A DNA stretch of 64,000 nt from Vibrio hippocampi (lineage in GTDB: Bacteria > Pseudomonadota > Gammaproteobacteria > Enterobacterales > Vibrionaceae), in NCBI RefSeq assembly GCF_921292975.1, contig NZ_CAKLCM010000001.1, positions 310,001-374,000 of the forward strand. Direction: 5' to 3'. The first letter of the stretch is position 1. Every line of letters starts with the position of its first letter. The notes under the pieces were generated by a model. That model worked only from the letters and a program-made list of their open reading frames with translations, made no database searches and was not told the DNA's origin. The position numbers were made by a program, and so were the translations under genes. Below are positions 49,611 through 59,473 of the stretch, in pieces.

Positions 49611-51320
49611 ATGATAAAGAGAGTACTAACACCTCTAATTGTTTTTTTTCTATCAGCCCCAGCAGCTGCCAACGATATCTCTTTAGATATTGAAGGGTTG
49701 AGTGGTGCTTTGGAGGATAATGTAGAGGCCTATATTTCTGCCATTAAACCGAGTGAGTACTCCACCTCTCTGCGTTTCCAATCGCGTTTAACCAAAGAGA
49801 TTCAAACCGCTTTGAATGCACTGGGTTATTACAATTCTACGATAGACTTTGTGGTAAGTGATCAAAACGACGAAATAACGGTCAATGTGAAACCTGGGAA
49901 GCCGACTCTATTGACGGAGGTGGATATTGTCATTGACGGTGAGGCAAGAACGGACAAAGACTTTTCGCAAGTGATTAGTGAGTCGAAGCTCAAGCTAGGC
50001 AAACGCCTTAATCACGGTGACTACGATGCACTCAAGTCAACCTTACGTAATCTTGCTTTGCAAAAAGGGTATTTTGATGGTGAGTATACCGCCAGTCGCC
50101 TTGAGGTGATTCCAGAGTTAAACCAGGCGAGGGTAAAGCTACATTATGATAGTGGAATTCGATATCAGTTCGGTCAATCGACGATTACAGGCAGCCAGAT
50201 AGATGAACAGAAGGTTCAGTCATTACAACCTTACCAAGTCGGCGATGATTATCAGGTCGCTAAGGTTGGTGAACATAACCAGAATCTTTCCAACACAGAG
50301 TGGTTTTCCTCCGTGTTTGTTGAGCCAGACTTAAGCCAAGTTGATAAAGGTCGTGAGATACCAATGAAAGTCTCGCTGGCGCCACAGGTGCGAAACCAAT
50401 TTGAGACCGGCTTGGGTTATTCCACTGACGTTGGTGCAAAAGTGCAGTTTAAATGGAAGAAGCCTTGGTTTAATGAAAAAGGTCATAGTTTTAATACCAG
50501 TCTTGATCTCTCTCTTCCCGAGCAACAGGTAACGGCTAGCTATAAGATCCCGCTTGACGATGTATTGAAAGATTATTATGTCATTCAATATGGGCTTAAA
50601 AATGTTGATCGAAGCGATAAACAAACCCTCGAATCTAACCTCTCTTTTGAGCGTCATTGGCGTCTAGATAGTGGCTGGCATCGCACCGCTTATATTCGCT
50701 ATCTGTTGGAAAGTTATGAATTTAATGACAATGGAGAGTTAGGGCACTTTGTCCTGCCAGGTATTTCATATTCTAGGGTAGTAACACGCGGTGGTGCGCT
50801 GCCAATGGGAGGGAATAAGCACACCATTATGTTTGAAGTTGGTGAGCAGAATGCGTTATCAGAAACTTCGGTGTTTCGTTTTCGTGGCACCTCGGGTTGG
50901 GTGAGCAGCATTGGTAATAACCATCGTGGACTGCTTAAACTTGATATCGGTGCCAACTTCGCGACTGACCCCGATAAACTCTCCCCATCATTACGTTTCT
51001 ATGCGGGTGGTGACAATAGTATCCGTGGTTACGCGTATGAAGATATTTCACCGGAAGATGATTCGGGCAATAAAACCGGTGGCGAGTATCTCGCTACCGC
51101 GAGCGTCGAGTATCAATATCGTATAACCGGTAATTGGTGGGGGGCGACGTTCTTTGATATTGGTGACGCCTTTAATGATTCACCCACTTGGAAACGAGGT
51201 GCGGGCGTAGGTATTCGCTGGGTGTCTCCTGTAGGACCAGTGAAGTTTGATTTTGCTCGTGGGTTAGATGCCGATCCTCAAGAGTGGCGTGTTCACTTTA
51301 GTTTGGGGCCAGACTTATGA
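49611..51320 (+). CDS. tamA: translocation and assembly module outer-membrane protein TamA
   Basis: TamA is a BamA-family outer-membrane protein that, with TamB, supports insertion of some beta-barrels and lipid transport. The 569-residue product has a signal peptide ending APAAA (about 1-20), three POTRA domains (about 25-265) and a 16-strand beta-barrel domain (about 270-569) ending in a typical terminal strand (WRVHFSLGPDL). It overlaps tamB by four bases (ATGA), so the pair is co-translated. Confidence 0.94.
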   Translation: MIKRVLTPLIVFFLSAPAAANDISLDIEGLSGALEDNVEAYISAIKPSEYSTSLRFQSRLTKEIQTALNALGYYNSTIDFVVSDQNDEITVNVKPGKPTLLTEVDIVIDGEARTDKDFSQVISESKLKLGKRLNHGDYDALKSTLRNLALQKGYFDGEYTASRLEVIPELNQARVKLHYDSGIRYQFGQSTITGSQIDEQKVQSLQPYQVGDDYQVAKVGEHNQNLSNTEWFSSVFVEPDLSQVDKGREIPMKVSLAPQVRNQFETGLGYSTDVGAKVQFKWKKPWFNEKGHSFNTSLDLSLPEQQVTASYKIPLDDVLKDYYVIQYGLKNVDRSDKQTLESNLSFERHWRLDSGWHRTAYIRYLLESYEFNDNGELGHFVLPGISYSRVVTRGGALPMGGNKHTIMFEVGEQNALSETSVFRFRGTSGWVSSIGNNHRGLLKLDIGANFATDPDKLSPSLRFYAGGDNSIRGYAYEDISPEDDSGNKTGGEYLATASVEYQYRITGNWWGATFFDIGDAFNDSPTWKRGAGVGIRWVSPVGPVKFDFARGLDADPQEWRVHFSLGPDL

Positions 51321-54300
51321 TGTTAAAAGCTTGGCAAGTCACCAAGTGGACCAGTATTACCTTGGTCACGATTTTGTTGCTGGTGGTTCTTTTGATCGCT
51401 TTTGCACTGTTCAGTAACGCAGGATTGAAGAGTGTACTTTGGGGCGCTCAACAGGTGCTTCCTCAATTACAAGTGACTAATGCCACTGGTGCTTTATTTC
51501 CCCGTTTTACTCTTGAGCAACTCAGCTATAAAGACGATGAACTGTTTATCGACTTGCAAGCCGAGTCCATCACTTTGGCGATAGACCTCCACTGTTTAAC
51601 CCAGCCTAAACTCTGTGTTGATGAAATCGCTTTGCAAGGTGTGAGATTTGCAATGCCAGAAGTGGCGGCGTCAGAATCGACTTCCCCTGAAAGCGAGCCA
51701 ATCAGCGAGTCAACAACGGTATCGACGCCGTTACCGATTGAAATCCGTGCCATTGATTTGTCTGATATTGAATTGTCGATTTTAGGCAATGATATCCGTT
51801 GGCAGCGTTTTGCAACGTCACTGGCGATGTCGGGTTCGGAATTGACGATAGGCAAGACTCAATTAGAAGATCCGCTGGTTAAGTTAGCGACCGCTGATGA
51901 CTCAAGCCCTGAGCCAGAAACGTCGAAGGAGAGCAGCAGCGCCCCTATCGTTTTACCTGAGGTTGAAATCCCTCTTACTATCAAGGTTGAGGGAATTGAA
52001 ATCGTTCGTTTTAAGCTGGAGCAAGAAACGCCAGTCGTCGTCAACGCCTTGAGTCTCGTCGCTGATGCGAGTGACTATCAGGTCAATGTCGATGCGCTAA
52101 ATCTCGATATGCCGCAGGTTGATGCCTCATTGCAGGGTGGGATCGAGCTTAAGGGCGGTTACCCTTTAAAACTGGCATTGCAAGCCGCCATGAAGCAAAC
52201 CGAGCTGAAAGGTCAAAAGCTTGATCTTAATGTCAGCGGTAGCGTCGAATCATTGAATTTGCAGAGCGAGTTCTCAGGACTGCTGCTCGGTAAGCTGCAA
52301 GGCAAGCTTGAACCACTCAATAGCAAGTTACCCTTTGATGCAACCTTATCGGATGTGAGTGTTCAATGGCCATTAACTGGAGAGAGTGAATATCAGGCAT
52401 CGATTACACAGCTATCGGCGTCAGGGTCTCTTGATGGCTATAAGGTTAGCTTACAAGGTAAGGCTTTAGGGCAACCGATCCCAGATGTTGCACTGGAGCT
52501 AGAAGGTTCAGGAGATTTGCAGCATATCGAACTTGCCCAGCTATCCGTCAAAGGACTAGGCGGTTCGGTAGATGGCAAAGTCATGGTTGACTGGCAATCT
52601 CCTATCAATTGGGATGGCGATATCAATCTCACTCATATTCAACCTGGATTGCAGTGGCCAGAGGCGGAAGGGGATCTCAGTGGGCGAATTGTGACCAACG
52701 GGTCTTTAACGGAGGCTGGGGGCTGGCAAGTTGCCGTACCTACTCTGGATATTGTTGGTGTGTTACGAGATTATCCTCTCGATATTGACGGTGAGGTGAT
52801 CGCCTCTGACAAACAAGGTCAAGGAGAGTTGCACATTGAGACTCAGGGATTAAATATTGCCCATGGACCCAATAAGATAAGTGCATCGGGATCGCTCGAT
52901 AAAAATTGGGATATGGCTCTGCAATTAGACTTTCCCGACCTTTCAAAATCGGTACCCGATTTGGCTGGGCAGTTGAGCGGTGATTTGAGTTTAAAAGGCG
53001 CGATGTTAGCGCCGGATGTCGATGTGAATTTGGGGATTCAACAAGTTAACTGGAAGCAGGAAGCGGGTTTGCAACAGCTAAAGCTGGTGGGTCAATTAGC
53101 GCCTTTACCCTTAGCACAAGCAAAAGCTGATATTGAGTTGACAGCAAAAGGGTTGCGCTATCAAGAGCAGAGCGTAGAAAGCTTGGATGTTACTTTTATT
53201 GGAACGCAAGCCGCACATACCTTAAAACTCGCCATGATTTCAGAGTTATTGTCAGCCAATTTAGAGGTTGATGGTCAGTTGCAATTGAAGCCAGCTATGG
53301 CATGGCTTGGCAATTTAAATCAAGCTCGCTTTGAAACCGAACAAGGACCGATTGAATTAGATAAAGCCGTTGATATCAATGTCGATATCGACAAGCAATT
53401 AGCGAAGGTGTCGGCACATTGCTGGAAACAAGGTGGGTCGAGTTTATGCCTAGATAAAGATGCCGAATTGGGTCAGAGCGGTGAGGCTTATGTCAGTATC
53501 AATCAGTTCAACTTTGAGCAAATAAAAGACTATATCCCTAACGATACCGAGATCGCTGGTTTGGTGAATGCTAAAGCGTGGGCAAAGTGGGCACCTGAAT
53601 CGAAACCAGAAGCGAGCGTGAAAGTTGAAATGCCGAAAGGCAATGTGACTCAATCCTTGGAAGTGCCGCTGGTGGTTGGTTGGGAGAAGGTGGAAGTCGA
53701 CGCAAAACTGACCAATGATAAGCTGCAAGCCAAGTGGCTTATTGATGTGACAGACAATGGCGATCTGTTGGGTAATATTGAGTTGCCAGACGTATTGAGT
53801 GAACAGAGAAAGATAGATGGTCAGATAGAGCTTACTCGTTTCAACCTCGACTTTTTACAACCCCTGTTTGGTGAGTTCAACCAAGTTAAAGCGAATATCG
53901 ATAGTAAAATCGACATTAAAGGGGATGCGATGCATCCACAACTGTTTGGTGATTTTCATATTAGCGACTTACTGCTGACCGGCGATATCTCCCCAGTTCA
54001 AGTCTCTTCTGGTGAAGTCGTACTTGCGTTTGATGGCTATGAGGCAAAACTCGATGCCAATATCCAGACCAAAGATGGTGAGTTAAAAGTCGATGGTGAA
54101 GGAAACTGGCAAGACTTGGCACAATGGCAAAGCAAGGTTCGTATTTTTTCAGATGCTTTGAATGTCGATGTACCACCAATGGTCAAGGTAAAGGTGGTGC
54201 CCGATATGGAAATTGTTGCGGGTCCACAGTTTGCCAAGATCGATGGCTCTATTGGTCTGCCTTGGGGGCGAATTGTGGTGGAAGAACTTCCTCAAAGTGC

Positions 54301-55084
54301 CGTCGCGGTGTCTAGTGATCAAGTGTTGTTGAACTCAGATCTGACTCCGGAGGATGAGAGATCTTCCCTGCCGTTTAACGTTGAAACCAATATCTTAATT
54401 GATATAGGCAATGACTTTACGATTTCTGCCTTTGGTCTAGAAGGTGACTTGCGAGGCAATCTTAAGGTGACCCAGAAAGACAAAGGACCGTTTGTTCAAG
54501 GTGAGATCAACATTGTTGACGGTTCTTATAGCTCCTTTGGTCAGGATCTTATTATTGAAGAAGGTAAGATCTTGATGACAGGACCGGTGGATCAGCCTTA
54601 TGTCAATATCACGGCAATCCGAAATCCAGACACGACCGCTGATGATGTTGAAGCGGGAGTGAAAGTGACTGGGTTAGCGACCGAACCTAAAGTTGAAATA
54701 TTTTCAGACCCAAGTATGCCGCAAGCTAACGCGCTTTCCTATTTGTTACGGGGGCAAGATATTGATGGAGAAACCGGAGGCAATGCCTTAACCACGACGC
54801 TTATCGGTTTGAGTCTAGCTCGCAGCGGTAAAGTGGTGGGAGAGATAGGTCAAGCCTTTGGTGTTAAGGACCTACAACTTGATACAGCAGGTACAGGGGA
54901 TGATTCTCAGGTGACGGTCAGTGGTTACGTTTTACCGGGGCTACAGGTGAAGTATGGGGTCGGTATATTTAACTCATTAGGGGAATTTACCGTGCGCTAC
55001 CGGATTATCGAGGATTTTTATGTTGAGGCGGTCTCTGGTCTCTATAGCTCGGTCATCTTTTTGTATCAATTTGAAGTCGATTAA
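51317..55084 (+). CDS. tamB: translocation and assembly module inner-membrane protein TamB
   Basis: TamB is an AsmA-like bridge protein spanning the periplasm, linked to TamA and to phospholipid transport to the outer membrane. The 1255-residue product has an N-terminal transmembrane anchor (about 15-38) and a long beta-rich taco-shaped body, ending in the DUF490 domain (about 900-1255) with the signature QANALSYLLRGQD and a C-terminal strand (YEQFEVD-like, LYQFEVD). The length is within the family range. A 9-bp inverted repeat follows. Confidence 0.95.
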   Translation: MMLKAWQVTKWTSITLVTILLLVVLLIAFALFSNAGLKSVLWGAQQVLPQLQVTNATGALFPRFTLEQLSYKDDELFIDLQAESITLAIDLHCLTQPKLCVDEIALQGVRFAMPEVAASESTSPESEPISESTTVSTPLPIEIRAIDLSDIELSILGNDIRWQRFATSLAMSGSELTIGKTQLEDPLVKLATADDSSPEPETSKESSSAPIVLPEVEIPLTIKVEGIEIVRFKLEQETPVVVNALSLVADASDYQVNVDALNLDMPQVDASLQGGIELKGGYPLKLALQAAMKQTELKGQKLDLNVSGSVESLNLQSEFSGLLLGKLQGKLEPLNSKLPFDATLSDVSVQWPLTGESEYQASITQLSASGSLDGYKVSLQGKALGQPIPDVALELEGSGDLQHIELAQLSVKGLGGSVDGKVMVDWQSPINWDGDINLTHIQPGLQWPEAEGDLSGRIVTNGSLTEAGGWQVAVPTLDIVGVLRDYPLDIDGEVIASDKQGQGELHIETQGLNIAHGPNKISASGSLDKNWDMALQLDFPDLSKSVPDLAGQLSGDLSLKGAMLAPDVDVNLGIQQVNWKQEAGLQQLKLVGQLAPLPLAQAKADIELTAKGLRYQEQSVESLDVTFIGTQAAHTLKLAMISELLSANLEVDGQLQLKPAMAWLGNLNQARFETEQGPIELDKAVDINVDIDKQLAKVSAHCWKQGGSSLCLDKDAELGQSGEAYVSINQFNFEQIKDYIPNDTEIAGLVNAKAWAKWAPESKPEASVKVEMPKGNVTQSLEVPLVVGWEKVEVDAKLTNDKLQAKWLIDVTDNGDLLGNIELPDVLSEQRKIDGQIELTRFNLDFLQPLFGEFNQVKANIDSKIDIKGDAMHPQLFGDFHISDLLLTGDISPVQVSSGEVVLAFDGYEAKLDANIQTKDGELKVDGEGNWQDLAQWQSKVRIFSDALNVDVPPMVKVKVVPDMEIVAGPQFAKIDGSIGLPWGRIVVEELPQSAVAVSSDQVLLNSDLTPEDERSSLPFNVETNILIDIGNDFTISAFGLEGDLRGNLKVTQKDKGPFVQGEINIVDGSYSSFGQDLIIEEGKILMTGPVDQPYVNITAIRNPDTTADDVEAGVKVTGLATEPKVEIFSDPSMPQANALSYLLRGQDIDGETGGNALTTTLIGLSLARSGKVVGEIGQAFGVKDLQLDTAGTGDDSQVTVSGYVLPGLQVKYGVGIFNSLGEFTVRYRIIEDFYVEAVSGLYSSVIFLYQFEVD

Positions 55085-55091
55085 GAATAAA

Positions 55092-55125
55092 GCCCCCGAT
55101 AATGGATTGTCCAACGATCGGGGGC
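55092..55125. terminator. inverted repeat after tamB
   Basis: GCCCCCGAT (55092-55100) pairs perfectly with ATCGGGGGC (55117-55125). No T-run follows, so it is a stabilising or Rho-protected 3' hairpin. Unlike in E. coli, no ytfP gene lies between tamB and ppa. Confidence 0.5.
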
Positions 55126-55224
55126 AGTTCAACTTGAGGCTTTATTGTTTAAGGGAGTCGCCACTTAAGTCATTGCGCTCCACTGCACTGGTATTGCACT
55201 CCACTCGACATTTGAGTTGGCCAT

Positions 55225-55755
55225 TTACTTGTCTTGAGCGCGTTGATAAGACGTAAGTATTTCTTCACGGGCCGCTTCAGCGTCTGCCCAGCCATCCACT
55301 TTTACCCATTTTCCGGCTTCTAGCTCTTTGTATCGCTCGAAGAACTGGGTGATTTGTGCCTTTAATAACTCAGAAATATCATCCACATCTTGGATATGTT
55401 CATACTCTTTGCTGAGTTTACTGTGTGGAACGGCAAACACTTTCGCATCTTCACCTGACTCATCCGTCATTTTCAATACACCAACCGGACGACAACGAAT
55501 GACTGAACCCGGCATAAGAGGGTAAGGCGTCGGAACCAGTACATCAACGGGATCACCGTCTAGAGATAGGGTTTGATTCACGTAACCATAGTTACATGGG
55601 TAGAACATCGGCGCGGACATAAAGCGGTCGACAAACACAGCCCCAGAATCTTTATCTACTTCGTATTTAATGGGGTCAGCATTCGCAGGGATCTCAATCA
55701 CCACATAAATATCATCTGGCAGCGATTTGCCCGCAGGGACTAGATTTAAACTCAT
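55225..55755 (-). CDS. ppa: inorganic pyrophosphatase
   Basis: Ppa hydrolyses pyrophosphate to drive biosynthetic reactions. The 176-residue product, the same length as the E. coli enzyme, has the family signature [12 protein letters not shown] (about 66-77) with the metal-binding aspartates, and E20/K29 near the N-terminus. The ATG at 55755 was chosen over an upstream in-frame ATG since [13 protein letters not shown] is the family start. On the minus strand it is downstream of fbp. Confidence 0.97.
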   Translation of the reverse strand: MSLNLVPAGKSLPDDIYVVIEIPANADPIKYEVDKDSGAVFVDRFMSAPMFYPCNYGYVNQTLSLDGDPVDVLVPTPYPLMPGSVIRCRPVGVLKMTDESGEDAKVFAVPHSKLSKEYEHIQDVDDISELLKAQITQFFERYKELEAGKWVKVDGWADAEAAREEILTSYQRAQDK

Positions 55756-55843
55756 TGTTGATTTCCTTTCTTTGACTTTTCCTAAGCGATAATGGCTATC
55801 GATAACTAGTATAGGAGATGAAATTGAATGGGAACAATGAGAT

Positions 55844-55876
55844 AAAAAAAAGGTGCCTCGCAGTGGAGGCACCTTT
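55844..55876 (-). terminator. minus-strand terminator after fbp
   Basis: On the minus strand AAAGGTGCCTC and GAGGCACCTTT form an 11-bp stem, followed by eight T residues. It separates fbp from ppa. Confidence 0.93.
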
Positions 55877-55894
55877 AGCAGTAGACAATGAAGA

Positions 55895-56911
55895 TTAGTC
55901 TTCTTTGTATGTTTCTAAGAACTCTTCAACTTTATGGACCATATTCTCTGAACCAACGAAGAATGGTACGCGTTGGTGAAGCTCAGTAGGTTTGATGTCC
56001 ATGATGCGACGTGTCCCATCGGTCGCTAGACCGCCAGCTTGTTCCATAATGAACGCCATTGGGTTGCATTCATAAAGCAGGCGCAGCTTACCATCTGGAT
56101 GGCTTTGCGTGCTTGGGTATAGATAGATGCCGCCCTTAAGTAGGTTGCGGTGGAAATCTGATACCAGTGAACCAATATAGCGTGAAACATAAGGGCGATT
56201 ATCCGTTGGCTCATTCTCTTGGCAGTACTTAATGTACTTTTTTACACCTTGAGGGAAACGAATGTAGTTGCCTTCGTTGATGGAATAGATGTTGCCATCT
56301 TTTGGAATCATCATATTCTCGTGTGAAAGACAGAAAGTGCCGATAGATGGGTCATAGGTAAAGCCGTTTACACCTTTACCTGTGGTATACACGAGCATGG
56401 TAGATGAGCCGTAAACCACATAACCTGCTGCAACCTGTTTGTTACCAGGCTGTAGAAAATCTTCTTCTGTTGGTGGGGTGCCGATAGGTGATACACGACG
56501 ATAGATAGAGAAAATGGTGCCGACCGATACGTTAACATCAATATTGGAAGATCCATCCAGTGGGTCCATCAATACAACGTATTTAGCGTTTTTATTTAGC
56601 TCTTTATTGAACGCTACAGCTTCATCTTCTTCTTCACTTGCAACGCCGCAAACTTGGTCGCGGGCTTCAAGCGCAGATTTGAACTTATCATTAGCGTAAA
56701 CGTCGAGTTTTTGCTGTGCCTCGCCCTGAACATTTTCAGTGCCGACTGCGCCAGTAATATCTTCAACAAGACCTGCTTTGTTGATTTCTCGGTTTACGAT
56801 TTTGGCTGCGAGTCGAATCGAAGACAAAAGAGAAGACAAATCACCACTTGCATGTGGGAAGTCATGTTGTTTCTCAACGATGAATTCTCCAAGGGTGCGC
56901 ATTTCAGACAT
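55895..56911 (-). CDS. fbp: fructose-1,6-bisphosphatase class I
   Basis: Fbp catalyses the gluconeogenic step from fructose-1,6-bisphosphate to fructose-6-phosphate and is inhibited by AMP. The 338-residue product has the metal-binding [23 protein letters not shown] motif (about 115-137), E96-E97 in ASEEED, and the C-terminal substrate segment [20 protein letters not shown]. The start [15 protein letters not shown] fits the family. Confidence 0.96.
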   Translation of the reverse strand: MSEMRTLGEFIVEKQHDFPHASGDLSSLLSSIRLAAKIVNREINKAGLVEDITGAVGTENVQGEAQQKLDVYANDKFKSALEARDQVCGVASEEEDEAVAFNKELNKNAKYVVLMDPLDGSSNIDVNVSVGTIFSIYRRVSPIGTPPTEEDFLQPGNKQVAAGYVVYGSSTMLVYTTGKGVNGFTYDPSIGTFCLSHENMMIPKDGNIYSINEGNYIRFPQGVKKYIKYCQENEPTDNRPYVSRYIGSLVSDFHRNLLKGGIYLYPSTQSHPDGKLRLLYECNPMAFIMEQAGGLATDGTRRIMDIKPTELHQRVPFFVGSENMVHKVEEFLETYKED

Positions 56912-57159
56912 GGATATATCCTTAACTTTTCTGACTGATTTCTTGGGGGAAATAAATAGTGGGGGACTTGGGGGTAATTCTCTCCACTATAAGCTATTGT
57001 AGGTCTTAGAACTTTTTAATGGTAACAAAGAAACCCTCTGAAGTGTCAATTTGTATGATAAATGTCACAAATCTCGGTTTGACCACACTCTTTCTCGCTT
57101 TTCGCTTTGGGTTTGGGTATATATAGCGCAAGGCGTGCAGATTAGAGAGAGCGCAAACT

Positions 57160-58509
57160 ATGCACATACATATTTTAGGAATTTGCGGCACCTTTATGGG
57201 TGGCGCTGCGGTATTGGCAAAACAACTGGGTCACAAGGTGACGGGTTGTGATGCCAATGTTTATCCTCCAATGAGTACTCTATTGGAGTCGCAAGGTATT
57301 GAAATTATACAGGGTTTTGATCCTGTGCAGTTAGATCCCGCGCCAGACCTCGTTGTTATTGGTAATGCGATGAGTCGGGGCAACCCTTGTGTTGAGCACG
57401 TACTTAATCACAACCTAAAGTACACCTCTGGACCGCAATGGTTGCAAGATTTTCTGCTGCATGACCGCTGGGTGCTGGCGGTGGCGGGGACTCACGGCAA
57501 AACCACTACATCGAGTATGTTGAGTTGGATTTTAGAAGATTGTGGATACCAGCCCGGCTTTTTAGTCGGCGGTGTATTGGGCAACTTTGGTCAGTCTGCT
57601 CGCTTAGGTGAATCGATGTTTTTTGTGGTTGAAGCGGATGAATATGACAGCGCATTTTTTGATAAGCGTTCCAAGTTTGTTCACTACCATCCTAAAACAT
57701 TGATCATGAATAACTTAGAGTTTGATCATGCTGATATCTTCGATGATCTTGAAGCGATCAAGCGTCAATTCCATCACCTCGTGCGCACGGTGCCTGGCGT
57801 AGGGCGCGTGCTAGCACCGAAAGGCGACAAAGCGCTATCCGATGTTTTGAGTCGAGGCTGTTGGAGTGAAGTCGAGCATACTGGCGAAGACGGAGATTGG
57901 GTAGTCAACAAGCTTGAAAAGGATGGCTCTCAGTTTGAGGTTTATCTGCATGGAAATCGAGTCGGCACGGTGACTTGGGATCTGGTCGGAGACCACAATG
58001 TAGACAATGCATTAATGGCTATCGCGGCGGCAAGGCATGTGGGTGTGACGCCTGATCTTGCATGTGAAGCTTTAGGTAAATTTATCAACACCAAGCGTCG
58101 TCTGGAAAATCGTGGCGAAGTCAACCAAGTGACGGTTTATGACGACTTTGCGCACCATCCAACGGCGATTACCCTGACTTTAGAGGGATTACGCAACAAG
58201 GTAGGCGATAAGCGCATTCTCGCCGTGGTGGAGCCTAGGTCGGCGACGATGAAGCGTGGTGTGCATAAGGAGACTCTGGCGAACTCACTTGCACAGGCGG
58301 ATCAAGTGTTCCTTTACCAACCAGAAGATATTGATTGGTCGGTGGGTGATATTGCCGCCAACTGCCAACAACCGGCTTTTGTCTCGGATTCTATTGATGC
58401 CTTGGTCCAATCCGTGGTCGATAGCGCTCGTCCGGGTGACCAAATATTAGTGATGAGCAATGGTGGGTTTGGCAACATTCACAATAAGCTATTGGAGGCT
58501 TTGGCTTGA
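57160..58509 (+). CDS. mpl: murein tripeptide ligase Mpl
   Basis: Mpl attaches recycled L-Ala-gamma-D-Glu-meso-Dap to UDP-MurNAc, feeding cell-wall recycling. The 449-residue product has the Mur-ligase ATP-binding motif [11 protein letters not shown] near residues 110-120 and [14 protein letters not shown]. It is divergent from fbp over a 248-base region holding a possible TATATA -10. The stop shares one base with the ubiX ATG (TGATG), so the pair is probably coupled. Confidence 0.96.
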   Translation: MHIHILGICGTFMGGAAVLAKQLGHKVTGCDANVYPPMSTLLESQGIEIIQGFDPVQLDPAPDLVVIGNAMSRGNPCVEHVLNHNLKYTSGPQWLQDFLLHDRWVLAVAGTHGKTTTSSMLSWILEDCGYQPGFLVGGVLGNFGQSARLGESMFFVVEADEYDSAFFDKRSKFVHYHPKTLIMNNLEFDHADIFDDLEAIKRQFHHLVRTVPGVGRVLAPKGDKALSDVLSRGCWSEVEHTGEDGDWVVNKLEKDGSQFEVYLHGNRVGTVTWDLVGDHNVDNALMAIAAARHVGVTPDLACEALGKFINTKRRLENRGEVNQVTVYDDFAHHPTAITLTLEGLRNKVGDKRILAVVEPRSATMKRGVHKETLANSLAQADQVFLYQPEDIDWSVGDIAANCQQPAFVSDSIDALVQSVVDSARPGDQILVMSNGGFGNIHNKLLEALA

Positions 58510-59123
58510 TGACATCAAAAAGCATCACATTAGCGTTTACGGGAGCCTCGGGTGCTCCTTATGGTATGCGCTTGTTGGAGTGCTTGTTAGCACAGGACTA
58601 TACGGTTTACTTGTTAGTGTCCTCTGCTGCGCGTGTCGTGCTGGCGACAGAGCATGATACCAAGCTACCCGCCAGTCCTTCAGCAATGCACAAAGCCTTA
58701 GTGGAGCGACTCCACTGTTCAGCAGATAAGCTCGTGGTTTGCGGAAAAGAAGATTGGTTCTCGCCAGTGGCATCGGGCTCTGCTGCGCCTAAGCAGATGA
58801 TAGTCTGTCCATGTTCGGCTGGCAGTTTAGCATCGATTGCTCACGGCCTATCGGACAATCTTATTGAACGTGCCGCCGATGTGGTGATCAAAGAAAAAGG
58901 CCAACTGCTTCTTGTGGTTCGAGAGACGCCGTTCTCCACCATCCACCTGGAAAATATGCACAAGCTTTCGCAAATGGGTGTCACGATTATGCCAGCGGCA
59001 CCGGGCTTTTATCATCAACCTCAATCGATCGATGATCTGGTCGACTTTATGGTGGCACGCGTGTTGGATCATATTGGCGCAGAGCAAACCTTGGTTCCTC
59101 GTTGGGGATATGACCAAAGGTAA
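58509..59123 (+). CDS. ubiX: flavin prenyltransferase UbiX
   Basis: UbiX makes prenylated FMN, the cofactor of UbiD, the ubiquinone-pathway decarboxylase. The 204-residue product has the N-terminal flavin-binding [16 protein letters not shown], the S-S-A-A-R-V segment and the [13 protein letters not shown] motif. The ATG at 58509 overlaps the mpl stop and gives the usual length. A TTG codon just upstream is less likely. A weak TAACC/GGTTA hairpin with a T-run follows at 59121-59140. Confidence 0.94.
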   Translation: MTSKSITLAFTGASGAPYGMRLLECLLAQDYTVYLLVSSAARVVLATEHDTKLPASPSAMHKALVERLHCSADKLVVCGKEDWFSPVASGSAAPKQMIVCPCSAGSLASIAHGLSDNLIERAADVVIKEKGQLLLVVRETPFSTIHLENMHKLSQMGVTIMPAAPGFYHQPQSIDDLVDFMVARVLDHIGAEQTLVPRWGYDQR

Positions 59124-59280
59124 CCCATCGGTTATTTTTTATTTAAGAGCCAATTGTTTATTTAAGCGCAAATTTTTTAGTGAAAAACAAGCCATTGAAT
59201 AAAGGCTTACACGATTTAGTTTGGCGTTTTTGTAACGAAACCGTTACAATTCGCCCTTCACTGTACAGTGAACAACGGTA
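59124..59280 (+). promoter_or_regulatory. thi operon promoter and two palindromes
   Basis: A weak terminator-like hairpin (59121-59140) ends ubiX. The promoter is TTGGCG (59221-59226), 18 bases, TACAAT (59245-59250). TGTAACGAAACCGTTACA (59231-59248), a 6-6-6 inverted repeat that resembles the TyrR-box pattern, overlaps the spacer and -10. TTCACTGTACAGTGAA (59257-59272), a perfect 16-bp palindrome, covers the predicted start of transcription. No regulator can be named from this window. Confidence 0.6.
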
Positions 59281-59373
59281 ACTCACGGGGTGCGCACAGT
59301 AAGCGCTGAGAGTAAGCATGGCTTAAAACCCGTAGACCTGATCCAGATAATGCTGGCGTAGGGATTGAGCAGT
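59281..59373 (+). ncRNA. TPP riboswitch (Thi box)
   Basis: The transcript leader has ACTCACGGGGTGC, CTGAGAGTA, ACCCGTA and CCTGATCCAGATAATGCTGG-type core elements followed by GCGTAGGGA, the conserved TPP aptamer; CTCA and TGAG close P1. It directly precedes thiB. No classical terminator was seen between the aptamer and thiB, so control of translation is more likely than attenuation. Confidence 0.95.
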
Positions 59374-59473
59374 CAATAGATACAAAGCGAATCTGGGTTC
59401 TGAACCATCTCATGTAGGTTAGTATTTTCATTAATCTTACATGGAAGCAGTTATTATACTAAGGACAGATCCT

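Noticed and set aside
59257..59272. LexA-like operator (CTGT...ACAG)
   Set aside because: The half-sites are directly adjacent instead of being separated by eight bases, so it is not a LexA box.
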